Counted from the stretch's first letter, positions 10,688 through 23,468 are shown. The stretch: DNA of 64,000 nt from Pseudisothecium myosuroides (GCA_951799445.1 OX637295.1:16926001-16990000), one strand, 5' to 3'. Numbers and translations are program-made. Notes: generated by a model from the letters alone, not told the origin.

Positions 10688-13080
10688 TATTGATTTTGAA
10701 ATTCAAGAGATGATCAAGTTAAATTTCATAGTTTATTGCACATCTAACTTGCAAATGCAATAGACTACTCAAAATTTAAATTTTTAGAATTAAAAAATGA
10801 ATCAAAAATTAGATTTGATAAACTTCAATTCTTAATAAAATTAAATTGATCATAAATTATAATTCCACAGCATTATTAATTGGGTTGGTAAAATAAAGTC
10901 TTTAAGTCTAAAAATTTAACAATCAAACATATGAGATGGGAGAAATGGTCTTAAATTTTGGGCTTTTGCATTTTTTTGTAAAGCCCGTTGTAATTTTTTT
11001 ATTTAAATGATTTTTGAAAAAATGTATATCATACTTTCATATTTTTAGCTTTTAAGTGTACTAGTTTATTTCCAATTTGACTAAAATGTTGTAGGATTTT
11101 AAAGTAAAATGTATTTTGGTCTCAACTTGAGCAACTAATACATATAGAGAAAGAGAACATTAAACTTTGTAGCAATGAGGTCCTTTTTTAGGACTCCAAA
11201 ATGTGGATGAAAAAATGAACAAGGAAGTAACCATTCATGTGGTGGATGAAACATTAGAAGAGATTTGATGGCAAGGGAGGGCTGTTTTAGACTTGTTTTT
11301 CTTACTATGAACCACAGTACTGTTGTCAAATTATTTAATAATTAAAATTAAAAATTAATTTTTTTTTAAAATAATTAAATATTAATATCTGACATGGCAC
11401 TCTCTCAACCATGTGAGACTGCGGATGTGGCAGAGTTACCGAATTCCCACAGTCTGGGAATTCACAATCTTTCAAAGGCCTCAAAAATCCTCTAATGTGT
11501 GATGTATTTTTATGACATTGTGCATACACTATAGTAGATAGAAATAAATATGATTGAAAGATCATATAGATAATTCTTCAGAGTGCTACATTATATTAAT
11601 ATTTCAATGCAATACACCTCAATCATTGTAAGGTAATTATTTTGAAACTTTAAAAAAATCAAGATTACATGACTTTGTACAAGCATAGTTCACCTTTAAA
11701 AAAAAATCCTATTAAAATGTATGAGTCTCACAATTTGTGCAATTTGATGACTTCATTTGAATTTTTTTTAATATTTAAAAAAACAAACAATAAAAAGGTC
11801 AAAATATGAAAAGGTTTTCTGCATGCCTCGCTTCATACTTAACTTATCTATGTTGAAAACAAGTAGACTAATTGGACATAATTTTGGAACTACTTATTCA
11901 AATCCTACGAAATTTGTAATGCAATTAAAATCTTCCTTGTATACATATGTGTGCAAAATTTCACCCATAGAATAAAAAAATTGGCATTGCAATTGTATGC
12001 CCAAAATTCACTAAAGCCTATAAAACAAGCCTCTCATATCTTTAGGAATCATTGACTTTCAAAAGTATTCTTTTTTATTAGTTTTATGTTAAATGTGTAG
12101 GTGCTTGGACTTCAAAAAATTAACCCCTTATTACTTCAAAGTTCATATTTTGGATGATGAATAGAATTTTTCAAAAGGATGGTTTGTCTGAGCAACTTTT
12201 CATTCATTCATATCAATGATAGAATATTTAACAAAAATGAAAATTTTAGTCTTTTACACTTATAAAAGCCCTCACTGAAAAAAACATTTTAGACCAAAGT
12301 TTTGTATCAAATCTAGACTAAAATTAACACAACTGCATTTAAATTAACGTAGATTCAACACAAACCACGGTCTCAAATGATTATTATAGGGCGAATTTGT
12401 ACTAGTACTATGACAAAATTATTGAAGTTTAGGTAAATATATTTTTACAAAAATGTATACAAAAACATTCAAATATTCAAACATTCAATAATGGATTTAG
12501 ACCATTTTCAAAGAAGACAACACTATTGGCTCTTGTTATTAACCTAAGATGATGACCTAATTTGAAAGGTTTAAATTATTCTATAGAATTTCAATCTCTT
12601 GTAGTGATTTGGGTCTTATGGAAGATTTTGAATATTCATAAATATGTATAAAACATTCACATATGATAAATGATTTTAAATTCACAATATTGGCTATGGA
12701 GAGTCCAATGTCAAAGCATTGTAAGCCTCGCTTTTGTAAAATAAATGTCTTTTTATAATAACAAGATTTTAGCAAAACAATTGCACCACCATATTAATGT
12801 CCGGTCATACTCAAAGATACTTAACAAATTGTAGTTTGAAAATCAAATATAGAATAATAGAATATAAATTTATTAGTTCTAAAAAAATTAGGCATTCTAA
12901 ACCTTGACATTGCACTCATAATAGTGGGATTATTTTTTAATTGAGATATTTTGTAAATAAAAAAGATTTGTACATGCATGTTTTCTACATAATTATCTTC
13001 ATGATTTAGTAAATTTAAAAAATACTTTGACACTTATGATCTCAAATGAGGCTAGATTATCTCATATCATCTCAAATATT
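10688..13080. other. AT-rich intergenic DNA, no gene seen
   Basis: Long A/T runs dominate. A lone CACTACAAGAGA-type end (reverse strand) lies at about 12,595-12,607, perhaps the surviving end of another CACTA-like element. A short palindrome, GAATTCCCACAGTCTGGGAATTC-like, lies at about 11,441-11,463. Nothing codes. Confidence 0.4.
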
Positions 13081-13880
13081 AATTTTAAAAAAATTCCATA
13101 GAGAAATTTCACCATTAATAAAGTTTTGATTGTAGATTTGATTACACATGGCAAGGGATTGACTTCACTTAATTTTCTACAAGATAGTTTGAGTCTTGCC
13201 TCTAGACATCTTTAAGGAGCTATTTGGACAGTAAAATTTTAAAATTTATAAAAAAATTAATATATTTTAAAAAACATGACTAATTGCACGTTGTTTTTTC
13301 TTGCAACTATTAATGAGTAAAGAATTCAACTATCAATGCTATCCATTCTCATATCAAAGTACTAATGAATTCAATTATCTTACAATCATTTTTTTTTTTC
13401 ATTTTTGAAGGGAATGTTAAGATGTCCATCTTTAATATTATGGTAAAGTAGTGCTTTTTCTACATCTTAGTTCCTAAAGGACCTAAACAAAACCTGGTAG
13501 CAAGGGCAATGGAAATCTAAATTTTTTTGAGCAAAACAAATTGTGACTTAGGAAAAGACTCTAGATCTTTATAAGACCATTATTTTTGCAAGTTTCCGTT
13601 TTTTTTCCATCCTTTGATCCCTTCATGAATTGTTTCACAACCTTGAACAAAAATCATGAAGCACCAAGTCATTCGTCAACTTACCAAGCTAAGTTACATA
13701 GCCAAAAGAGATAACTATGGGAAAAACTGTTTTTTCAACAAACTTGGATGTACTTCATCCTTTGTGTGTAGCTCCTACACTTGCTCCCATATCAAGCTCT
13801 TGAAAACATATATAATTCACCTAGTAAATGCCAAGTTGCCAACTATCTATAATATTAAGTATTAATGCATCCATCTTTAA

Positions 13881-14810
13881 CCCCTAAAAGCCCATTGTCC
13901 CTTTGGGGGACAAATGCGATTTCGGTCATGTACCTTTTTGCAACCACGTTTGTAATATTTTTTGAAAAATTTAATAGAGGTGGAGAATGGAAAGACCTAT
14001 GTGGGGACATAATGTTTTTCACAGTCGGTGCTTGGGAACAACAATTATGACCAAATAAGCTCAAAACAAGGGATGGCGGGCAGCTCAGGCAGCAAAAAAA
14101 AATTGGCAAAAACTTGATATTTTTTTTTAATATTTTTTTCCTTGTAGATTATATTTTTGTCTATCTGGAAAACTTTGATTCATTTCATTTGGATTTGTTA
14201 TGAGAAAGTTATGGACATTCTTGTTTTTCGGGCAGTTAGAGCATCTTCTTGAAAAAAATAACTTGTAGGATTCATTTCTGAATGCTATTTTTGCAATTTT
14301 TCAAAAATAGAATTTTCATGGTTTAGTTTACTTGCTAGAACAATCTCACCATTGGAATTAGTGTATTTTAATTCCATCTAAAATATATTAATATTTTAGA
14401 TTTTCCTTCTAGCCCGTACCTACTTCTACTTAACAATTTTTTTAGGAATGATAATTAAGTTTTTTTGAATATTTTTTTTCCCCTGGACTCTCAACTCAAT
14501 TCTCCACCTTAAAAACTTAAAGCTCAAAACTCTGTAGTGCAAAAAGTTTAAGTTAAAAATGTTCAAAGTCAAAAAAATCCAATCCCACAATGTATTGAAA
14601 CATTTGTTTTTTCCACTTTAAACGCACATATCTTGCAATTTGAGCGGTCAAAAATTCTGAATTTTTTTCCATACATTTTCATACTAGTTATGTGTAAGAT
14701 CCTATGGTCAGATGTGCAAAAAAAAAAATTTCAATTTTTTTTACTATTTGCTATAGAAATAGCAGTTTTCAGTGTTTCTTGGCAGAAAAAAGGCCTTGGG
14801 CCTTTAGGGG
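13881..14810. mobile_element. TTAA-flanked non-autonomous element, 930 bp (subfamily 1)
   Basis: The ends are CCCCTAAAAGCCCATTG and, in reverse complement from the right, CCCCTAAAGGCCCAAGG. TTAA lies at 13,877-13,880 and 14,811-14,814. The right arm carries the uninterrupted site at 58,635-58,638 with a single TTAA and matching flanks, which shows a real insertion with TTAA duplication. There is no transposase frame. TTAA targeting with CCC-initial ends is typical of piggyBac; Sola3 elements also use TTAA. Confidence 0.9.
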
Positions 14811-15170
14811 TTAAGCAAATAATTGCTTTCTTTGTAATATGCTTGCACTTTTTCATCCAAAGTTGACAAATGCCATCTATCATTTTCATATATAAAAACT
14901 ATCCAAATTTGACAAAATAACGCTACTTTAACTTTGAATAGATGTAACCTATTAGGTTATCACCAAGGTTGATCCAAAATTATCCAATTTTGACTGGTTA
15001 GATAGGTTCATTAATCATCATTTATTTTGCAATCTTGAATGTCATCCATTGGAACAACAACATATGCATCCTTCTTCCAAAATTAATTTTGTAGGACTAC
15101 TTGAGTACCAAAAAAATATGACACTATTGACTTTGGTTAGGGGCCTCTTTTTTGTTTTTTTTGAATGAAT

Positions 15171-15320
15171 GGGCAATTTCGTTAAAATGGCGGTATTCCA
15201 AGTGCCACTTTGACGGTGTGCCATTTTCCCCATCTAGGACTGGTATAGATTTTAGAACGGCCGTTCTGAACTGTTTTCATACCATTTAAAAAAAATATTG
15301 TCATTTTAACAAAATTGCCC
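15171..15320. mobile_element. Mutator-like miniature element, 150 bp
   Basis: The left end GGGCAATTTCGTTAAAATGG is matched in reverse complement by the right end GGGCAATTTTGTTAAAATGA. The same terminal pattern (GG-AATTTCGTTAAAATGGC) recurs at 16,659, 54,120 and 54,682. No clear 9 bp duplication is visible here; the family assignment rests on the two right-arm copies. Confidence 0.65.
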
Positions 15321-15379
15321 ATATGAGTGATTCCTGACAAAATGAATCCTAAGTGGTCCATTATCCATTCTTGATTTAA

Positions 15380-16314
15380 CCTCTAAAGGACCAGCATACG
15401 TTTTTTGGCAACATAGAAATTTTGGGCAAGCTAGTATAAATGAGGATTTGCATATTTTAGTCTAAAATTTTAACAAAAGGTGTAGACGAGGAATATCTTT
15501 CATGTGCACTAATTTTCATGACATTTAAAAATATGAGTCAAAAGTTATGGCCTAATATGTTATTTTTTTTTCTATAAATGGGCAATCCGGGCAGATCAGA
15601 AAAAATCATTTTTTTCAAAAACAATAATTTGAAATTAGCTTCTTAGATTTATATATACATAAAAAGCTTTGCATCATTCAATTTTGATCAATGAGTCAAA
15701 AGTTATGAGGAGTTTTAGTTTGCGAGTAGTTATGGATTTTTTACTTAAAATAAATTTTGAAGTCATTTTTAAAACTCGATTTTCAATATTTTTTGAAAAA
15801 AATAAAAAAAAATAGAATGTAGATTGTTTATTACAACATTACAACCATTGGGATTGGCATTTTTTTAATTCCATAACTATATTCTAAACAATTTTGTATT
15901 TGGAATCATTTTTCTACTTCTTTCTACTTACTATTTTTTTCTTATACCGGTATATTGTACAATTTCAAATGATGTGAAATTTTTCAAGCATGTAGTCAAC
16001 TTGTCCAAGAAAATGATTTCAAAAAAGTACCACCATTTTAGACATTTTTTCATAAAAAAGTGACCTTGTGAATGTAGCTGCCCTATTTTTTGCAGGGCCA
16101 AAAAAATCAGATTTCAATGAATTTGAATGCTTATATCTTGCAATCCACGTGGTGGAAATTTCTGAAATTTTTATTACATGTTTTGAAGTCAACATACTAC
16201 AAGATCCTATAGTTTGATGTGTCCAAAAAATTTTTTTTCCAAAATTTGGCACTTGTATTAGAAATGGCAATTTTGGAGCATTTTGGGTGAAAACATAGTC
16301 ATGGAACTTTAGGG
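15380..16314. mobile_element. TTAA-flanked element, about 935 bp (subfamily 2)
   Basis: The left border is TTAA (15,376-15,379) then CCTCTAAAGGACC. The right border CTTTAGGG is followed by ATAA, a mutated TTAA. The right arm has the empty site at 57,501-57,504, where TTAA is joined directly to both flanks. The interior matches the element at 35,384-36,880 ('cggcaatccgggcagatcag' type text). It is non-coding. Confidence 0.85.
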
Positions 16315-16658
16315 ATAAATCTCTACATGTCAAGAGACTCAAGTAATCAAGTTCTAAGGTATCTAGAGAAGAATGATTCTTTTACCTCTAGCAAATAGAA
16401 GAGGGGAATATGGAACTTTAGAGGGAGTCACATTTAGAGGGAGTCTTCAAATATTATAATCTTTCAATCCACGTTGTTAAATGGGCTGAAATTTTTCCAA
16501 CACATTTTCTTGTGGGATGTGAGTAGTACTTTCTTGGACTTCACATATGTACCCTTTGGCAAGAGTAAGAAATCTTCACCAAATTCATTGAAGGAGTGGC
16601 ATTGTGTGGCCATTTGCACCATTCTACATCTCTAATTTCAACAAGTTTGGAGACACAT

Positions 16659-16982
16659 GGAAAATTTCGTTAAAATGGCATATGAAATCCGCCACTTTTC
16701 TATTCAATTCCTTCTTTAGCCCTATAAAATCTAGGACAAGTGTACATTGCTAACATCTAGGTCATTTCTAGATTTCAAAAATCTAAGACTGACATAGATA
16801 TTACACCAAGTAGTTTGAAAAATCTAAGATGGTTATAGATTTCAGATATCTAGAACAATTGTAGATTTCAAAAATCTAATACTGGTATAGATTTTGGGAT
16901 AGAAAAAACAGTTCAGACTGGACGCTCTGAATTGCTAAAAGTGCAAAATTAACGGAATACCGCCATTTTAATGAAATTGGCC
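16659..16982. mobile_element. Mutator-like miniature element, 324 bp
   Basis: Left GGAAAATTTCGTTAAAATGG and right (reverse complement) GGCCAATTTCATTAAAATGG ends are inverted copies. The interior contains several 'tctaggact-gtatagatttcag' words, shared with the copies at 15,171, 54,120 and 54,682. It abuts the outer border of the balanced-composition part of the left arm. Confidence 0.65.
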
Positions 16983-17022
16983 ATACACGATATACATACA
17001 CAGAGGGTTTCATAACTGTGAC

Positions 17023-17585
17023 TCACCCCAATGTTATGTAATGTAAATGTAGGAAATTACTTTGAAATAGTGCAATTTGGGCCCATGGTGCCAACTTGAA
17101 ATAGGTGTGAACATTGTACCTTCTTCTCCTTCTTCTTCGTCTTCTTCTTCCGCGGTCCCCTGTCGTGGCACCCCAAAGACCTCTCTTCCTTCGAGAGCGC
17201 GCGGCTTTGCAACTGCCGCCCCAGCTCCTTCGGCCGCAATAACTTACAGGAATGGCGCCCACTAATGCGCTTGCCCGGCCGGTTGCTCCGAAGGTCGAGA
17301 TGGCGGCCACGTACAAATCAAACTAATGCCAGAACCCCTGCTGGATTTTTTCTTGCAAGTTCTTCTCCATCTGCCAAGTTTGGACATCTGTCGACATGGG
17401 GTTGGCACGCAGGTGTGCGAACCTAACTTCCGAGGACGACACCCGGTGAGTGCACCTCCTTCCACTTCCGCTGGTTGTGCAGGCCTCGGAACACTTGGCA
17501 AGGTCGAATGAATAGTACATCTAGCTACCTTGGAATTCGATCGGATGCAGGCCCAAGGGGTGATTGATGAACCCGGATTTGACAC
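17023..17585 (-). pseudogene. Gene-like remnant, left-arm copy (MSTDVQ exon)
   Basis: On the minus strand a short frame reads MSTDVQTWQMEKNLQEKIQQ and is closed by a stop soon after. A second open block reads LYVAAISTFGATGRASALVG and runs into GTAAGT, a good splice donor. Downstream text encodes a basic, Lys/Arg-rich tract over a GAAGAA-type microsatellite. The right-arm copy at 56,440-56,620 joins the first two blocks in one frame. I recognise no family. It could be a decayed gene or the 5' exon of an unidentified one. Confidence 0.4.
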
Positions 17586-18780
17586 GCTAACCGGCCTCTT
17601 TAATTTGTAGGAATGACCACCTTCGCTTAATCGATATTCTGGCTGGAATATATATCCTGGGCGACACTAGCTACCAACTATTGAATTGGAATTGATTGAC
17701 AGGAAGCTGCACTTGTCGATATTAAATTATGTTCAAGTAGGGAAACCCTGGTGGTACGTATTTGGTTGGAATTGCAGCTCATGGTAAGAACTCGCTAACT
17801 GGGAAGCTTGCCGTGGACAGGTGATCGAAGCCGTGAAGCTAGAATTCGTTCACATGCTTCTTTGAAAGTAAGTTGCAGTAATGAATCAATACTGACATCG
17901 ATCAAGGATGTGGGCGGGGTTGTTTTGTACGTTCGGCGAAAGCAATTGAGAAGCTGTTGAAGAAAGGAAGAAAGCGCAGGCAATACCCAGAACGTTTTCA
18001 GGGTCATGTCACCAGGGATTTGGAGACGAGGCGTAGCGTCCTGCAACAAAAGTCCCCTATTACCGTCAGTTCGCCGGTGACGTGATTGCAGTAAGTGCTC
18101 CCCGGCCCCCCTGCTGTTAAAGGAGATGGTGTGATGACAGAGTATTGTTGTTGTAACAAACTTGTGGAGTGCAAGACTTGTATCGGTATACAAGTGTGCT
18201 GACATTTCTACGAAAAGCACAAAATTTTCAAGCAGTGTCTATGCAGCTAGAACCGTAACTACTAATTAACCGAACTCTCGGACTACGGACACTGAGCTCT
18301 CAAGTTGTAAATGTCTGGGATTACCTGTGGACACCAATATTCGTTGTCCTTTAACCAAGTTTTGGAATCTAAAGCCTGTGATATTTTTAGTTAGAACGTA
18401 CGTCCGTATGTGACGAATCGACCTGGAAGTGTGGTGTCAACGGGGGTGTTTATGATTTCACGGTTTGACTAGCTGGAACATCGATGCCATTTTCTGCTGG
18501 CAGCTAATACATATGTTTCTCCAAATGGCGCGCGTTTGCCGATAGGCACACCGTCGAATGATAGCAGTCTAGTGTAAGAGTTTCATGCTACTTAAACCAG
18601 TGACTCACTCGGGCTTTCGTCACTCTATTGTTGTGCAAGGCTAGGCGTCGCTCACAGTCCCGCAATAAATGGCCAAAGGTACAATATTCTGAAATTGTCT
18701 CTGCACTCGTTTAAAGTAATAAAGACTTTGGTTTTGAGTCTTTGTGACAATAATTCTTAATATGCAATACTTTAGGATTT
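17586..18780. other. Balanced-composition arm DNA, no supportable gene
   Basis: The longest frame (minus, 18,220-17,795) is not conserved: its right-arm counterpart changes frame after about 35 codons because of a one-base difference in a G run near 18,107. I therefore do not call it coding. Confidence 0.45.
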
Positions 18781-19182
18781 CTAAAGTCTTACTTTGAAAT
18801 TCGCCAAATTTGCAAAACTTCTCCAAATAAAATACCTTGTATTTTCTTGAACTTTAACGATTTTCATTCCTCTAATGACAAGAAAAAAGTTGCTTCTAGT
18901 TTTAATTTTGCCTCCATCTATACACGTCAGTTTAAATAAACAATTTGAGATCTGGTTCCACCTTAACCTCAAGTAAATTAAAGACCAGCAACCTATACAT
19001 GTTCTAGCTATGAACATGTCCCCATCTGCATGGTTCATAATGTTATTTTGTCTGCTTTGAATGATTGTCGAAAGTTGTCTTGTGGCTCCTAATTGCTTCT
19101 GCAATTCTTTTGTATCATCAGTTTCCTTAAACTGACTCACTGATGGCACCAAAGATTGTGCCATACATCTTGACAAATACAT
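18781..19182 (-). pseudogene. Gene-like open frame, left-arm copy, degraded in right arm
   Basis: This 133-codon frame contains a hydrophilic, Gln-rich stretch (QFKETDDTKELQKQLGATRQ) that looks like real protein. The right-arm counterpart (about 54,420-54,600, plus strand) keeps the beginning (VSQFK) but is shifted in frame afterwards. No domain was recognised. Most likely it is a decayed exon. Confidence 0.3.
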
Positions 19183-21960
19183 TACACAGCTCTAAAAACT
19201 GTAAGCAAAGATTAAACTTACAGATCTACTTTTGGTGCTGCGATGTCCTGAAAAGTGATGAAATAGTGGAATGATGCCAATTTATCATACTTTGAAGATT
19301 TGTCCAGCGTGATTGTGTGACTTCAGTCCCAAGAGGGTCGAACATTCTGTGTCGTGTTATTTCCTCTTTCACGCTTTGAGTCGAAGCTGATAAGTTGCTT
19401 CAGATCGCAGGTTTAATGCGTACTGTGCTATCAGTTGATTCTCCACGTGGTCATATTCAACTCCTTGTTTTTGTGATTGACCTAGCTTGGCACAGTTCGA
19501 GTGGCCCAACTGAAATTTCATATCTGTTCCGGCCAGTCCCACGTATTCAGAATTGTACGTACTTGAACTCCCAAGTCTTGGAGCTTCAAAGACAAATTTT
19601 GGTGCTCAGAAGCACATCATTGACCATTTCGGTAGTTGAAAAAACCGTCCGTAGGAAGTCAATGAGAGAAATCTTGCTTTTTGAGCACCTGCAATTTTGA
19701 TTTGTGATCTGGGACTCTTAGGATGGTGGTAATGAATGGATTTGCTTATTGGAGAATGGCCATTTAAATGCTAGCTCTTAATTCCTCTTTCTCTCTCACA
19801 CAGCTAGAATGCCAAGAAATTTTGAGTTTGGGTGGAATGTCAACAGTTTTGACTCAAAGTCTGGCAGCCTTCTGGAGAGTCCAAAGTTTCTCTAGTGGTT
19901 TGGATGTGCTAACTTGGTTACCAGGATCGGATGTGAGGTGTCACAGAGGCTAGTATGCCTGTGGGTTTTGGATGTCATCTGGAATTAGAATTTTACCAGT
20001 TTTAGAGTTTTGAACTCTATGATCTCAGGTTTCAGTCACTTGGGGAGATTATCGCAAGTTCCCGGATTGTCATTCCCCATTTAAAGTGTTGCCAACAGCG
20101 ACTTTTTGTGCCACTGATTTTGCTATTTGCTGCTAACGTCTATTTCGTTACTTTGATGCAGAGTATGCCACTCTTTGGCACCTGTCATGACGTGCGTCTT
20201 GAAACGTAAAGCTATACTTGTCCTAGTTTTTTGAGTTTGTGTAGACGTATGTCAAAAAAATTGGCGTTGGAATATAGCCATTAGAACGAAATTCTTTACT
20301 CTCACTCTTACTCTAGCTAGTGCAAAATCTTCTAGGAATCGTCTGATATTGCCGTCAGGGAAGCAACGAGAGTCTCCCTACACATCTTAGTCGCCCAACT
20401 ATAGACCTACTTGAATCATCAGTTTCTATAAATTGCCACTTTTCTAACGACAGAAATTGCGGCATTCAATTGCACTAAACTAGGACTGGCATGGTGTAGA
20501 TCATTTACGTTTCAGTTTGTGTGCCCTGAAATGTGCCCAAATGGGGAATTATGTTAATTTCTTGAAATTGACGTTTTGAGCACTCGAAAGTCCCAACCTT
20601 CAGCCCTGGAACGTCACATTTAGGCTCACTGAAATTTACCTAAATAACCAATTTGAACATCCACTAGTGAAATTCGCAAAGTCTGGGATAGGGTGAATCC
20701 TTAAACACGGACAGAGAGAAGAAAATTTATCTCAGGAGTTTCAATTCTAGTGTTCCCGAGTCCTGACCACCTTGCTAGCATGCTTTGGATGTTTCTGGAA
20801 CCACATATTTGTCACGGCATCGCGGGGACTGGTGCTCGGATTAGCTATACCCGACCATTCTTCATGATGTGGGCCAACTGTTGACTGGAATCGCTTGGAA
20901 TTCTGAAGACTGATCGAGTTGTTGTTCCTGGCCCCTTCGAGTTCTGGCGTTGTTCAAGTTCTCACTTGCGCCAGTTAATCTCACTTCTGGATAGGAGAAG
21001 AAATCTAGTAAAGCTGAGTTATTCGTAGTCATATACTCCTTATATTGCAATGACCTGTTTTAGAGCTCTAAAATTGGCTGAGACCTCTAAAAACTAGGAC
21101 GGAACTTATAGATCTGAGGGTCCAGTCGGGTAGCTGCAACTGCAGTACTGCACCAAATATTACTGAAATCCGCTGTCTTAACATGACTATCTGTGAGGTA
21201 CATATACATGTGGAAATGCGATGTTTTCCACATCCAGACATCGATCTGATGCCAGTATTTTCTTGTCAAGTGATAGACTGTGCTTGTGTGTGCAGGTGCA
21301 GCAAGCACACAACTATTATATCCTGGCGACTAAGCGACTTAAAACTTGTATCAATCCAACTAAGTCGCCAGGTATTTCGCCATTACGTTGTACCTCAATG
21401 GTTTGTACGCAACTGGGCACGTAGATTAACTGTCTCATTTATTTCATTTTAAACCTCAATAATAGTGCGGCAACTATTTTGTTTACCTTGTAGAGCGGTA
21501 TGGACCAGCTTGATGCTTAAATAGTCGACTTGCATGCACTCGTGGCCGTATTCTGAGAAGCACTTGGGCGATGAGCTGCAATAGAATTCTGAAGTTCGGA
21601 TTGTCTGATTTTGGCGTTTATCCAGAAGCGTGGGTACACTGTTGTTGTGGTCGAAGAATCGAAGAGCGAGTTTCTTCACCACTGGAGTACAGTAATTGTG
21701 CTTCAGTGACGTACCAGAGAATTCTCACTAGTGTGGACCACTTTTTTTAATCGAGCGATGCTTTAATTGCCATTCCACCTGTTTATTCACAGCATTTCTA
21801 TGTTTCTACGACAATAAGGGGTCCGACATATTTCTAAACCCACACTAATTAGAGACACGTGTGTGCAGAGTACTGTACGGCAAACTCCAAGCAGTCACAG
21901 ATCAACCAAAGGGAATCAGGGATGATACTTTTGTGAATTTTGGACTATATAGTGAAGTAC
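19183..21960. other. Balanced-composition arm DNA, scattered exon-like words only
   Basis: A short open block ending EADKLLQIAG meets a GTTTAA donor-like site at about 19,411 (plus strand) and is well conserved in the right arm at about 54,060-54,090. Other open frames (19,395-19,700; 21,183-21,452) are interrupted in the paired arm. No promoter or complete gene can be assembled. Confidence 0.3.
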
Positions 21961-21971
21961 TTGTTGCAGTA

Positions 21972-22265
21972 AGGAATTAAGGAACAACATTTAATTCTCT
22001 AAATGAGTTGTGCATGTGGCAAGGGTTTGGTCCTTCAGTTCAAAAAAGTGGCGAGAGTTTGACCCGCAGTTCAAAAAAGATTTTGACAGTAGAAGATAAA
22101 AAAATTTACAGTAGAAGACAAAAATTCTACAGTAGAAGGAAGCTTCTTAGAAGATAAAATTCTGCAATAGCAGGAAACTTCTCTGAACTGAGGAATTAGA
22201 TCCTTGGCACGTGCATCACTGGATCATTCATGTATCTAAAGAATCAGACATTGTCCTTAATTCCT
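21972..22265. repeat. Long imperfect hairpin, left-arm copy
   Basis: Text beginning AGGAATTAAGGAACAACATT returns in reverse complement at the right end (AGGAATTAAGGACAATGTCT). Inverted similarity covers about 80 bp per side around a loop with 'acagtagaag' repeats. The right arm keeps the same hairpin at 51,136-51,335, so it is older than the duplication. It could be a miniature element or a small-RNA hairpin locus. Confidence 0.7.
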
Positions 22266-22645
22266 CAATGCACGTACTTTAGAATATTGTCAATAATTTT
22301 GTCATCAATGAATCCGGCAAGAATAGAAGGTACGACATTTAAAGCAAGTACTTTCCAATTTATTCTCTGTTCTTACTTGCCCAAAGTGTCGTTGCTTCCA
22401 AATACTGTTTCTCAGTGATTACAAACTACTCGATCTAGCTGTCAGTCTACGAATGGTGCCTCAAAAGTTTTTCACTGAAAACCGGCTAGGGGCGGTGCTA
22501 TTCTGCTCGCTACTGCAATGAAACTTGTGTCGTTTTTGTTGGAAGAAAAAGACAAGAAAAAGTTTGTTGTTGATAAGTCCAATTAGTAAGACGAAACGTC
22601 ACCCCAGAAGGCCAGGAGGTACTACAGTGACTTGTTGCCCAGAGG

Positions 22646-23166
22646 ATAGGCTCTTCACAAGACTCACGGGTTCATGAGCCAGATGGAGACCCCTCTGAAC
22701 ACATGGACCGGCGAATTACTGCCATGGTCTCATCAGAGTCAGCTAGCAAATTGTACTGTGCAGTAAGTTACCATCAGCCAGCTGCTAGAGGTACCGACAT
22801 CGAGAAGTTGATTAGCACAACTGTAAGTGATTTTTATTGTCATATTTGTTAAAATTATGGCTATTTTCTTAAGCAATTGGTATTTACTCTAACCTCAGAT
22901 CTCTTTCAGTCCTAGTTTGGGGGGGGGGGGGGGGTTCATTTCAGACAAACGACCAAAATACAAGCTTAATGCACAGACTTGTATGTCACAATTTTGACGC
23001 TCCAGAAGCATGCCAAATTAGAGAATTTGACAAGGATTTTTTAATAGGTTGCGGATTCCTCAAACATGGACAGAGCTACAGACACCAGGTTGCTTGCCAG
23101 GATTTGAGAGAATGTTTAGAACAATGGAAGTTATTTCGTAGTTATTGGGGAAGAATGCTACAGTGA
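22646..23166 (+). pseudogene. Exon remnants, left-arm copy (TDIEKLIST and KHAKLENLT blocks)
   Basis: An open stretch after a CCCAG acceptor-like site reads QDSRVHEPDGDPSEHMDRRI, continues to GTDIEKLISTT and meets GTAAGT at 22,823. A second block after CTCCAG (23,006) reads KHAKLENLTRIF and then stops. In the right arm the first block is broken and the second is open for 45 codons. The two arms together thus suggest one ancestral gene, plus-strand here, now decayed in both. The family is not recognised. Confidence 0.4.
22919..22934 (+). repeat. Poly-G run of 16
   Basis: A pure G tract, absent from the right-arm counterpart near 50,235, where the site reads as an A-rich phrase. Such runs can form quadruplexes and are also prone to assembly error. 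Confidence 0.9.
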
Positions 23167-23468
23167 ATCTTCAGCATTGCATTACAGGTGCCTGATCATG
23201 AAGCAGGCACTCAGGTATTTAAAGTTGCAGGCAATGCAGTATGCAATAATTTCTTAGTGTTATGGTGGTTTGGATTTAAAAACTCAGTTGCAAGCTAAGC
23301 GTGCTGTAGTTTTAAGGACCGGCATTTGAGAACATTCTTGCTTTCTTTTTAAACAGCAATTTGAATGTTGTCCCAATGTTTTATCGATTTCATTGAAGAC
23401 TTGATGATGTTGCAGCTCAAGAACACAGGAAGTATAAAACAAACAGAGAAAAGAAAATGCAAAATCTA

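Noticed and set aside
13881..16314. One large LTR retrotransposon in the left arm
   Set aside because: Ends are short inverted repeats with TTAA borders, no direct long terminal repeats, primer-binding site or reverse-transcriptase frame, and the right arm shows two separate empty sites.
17795..18220. 141-codon minus-strand frame as a gene with a paralogue at 55,633
   Set aside because: The two copies share sequence but not reading frame beyond about 35 codons, so there is no sign of selection on a protein.
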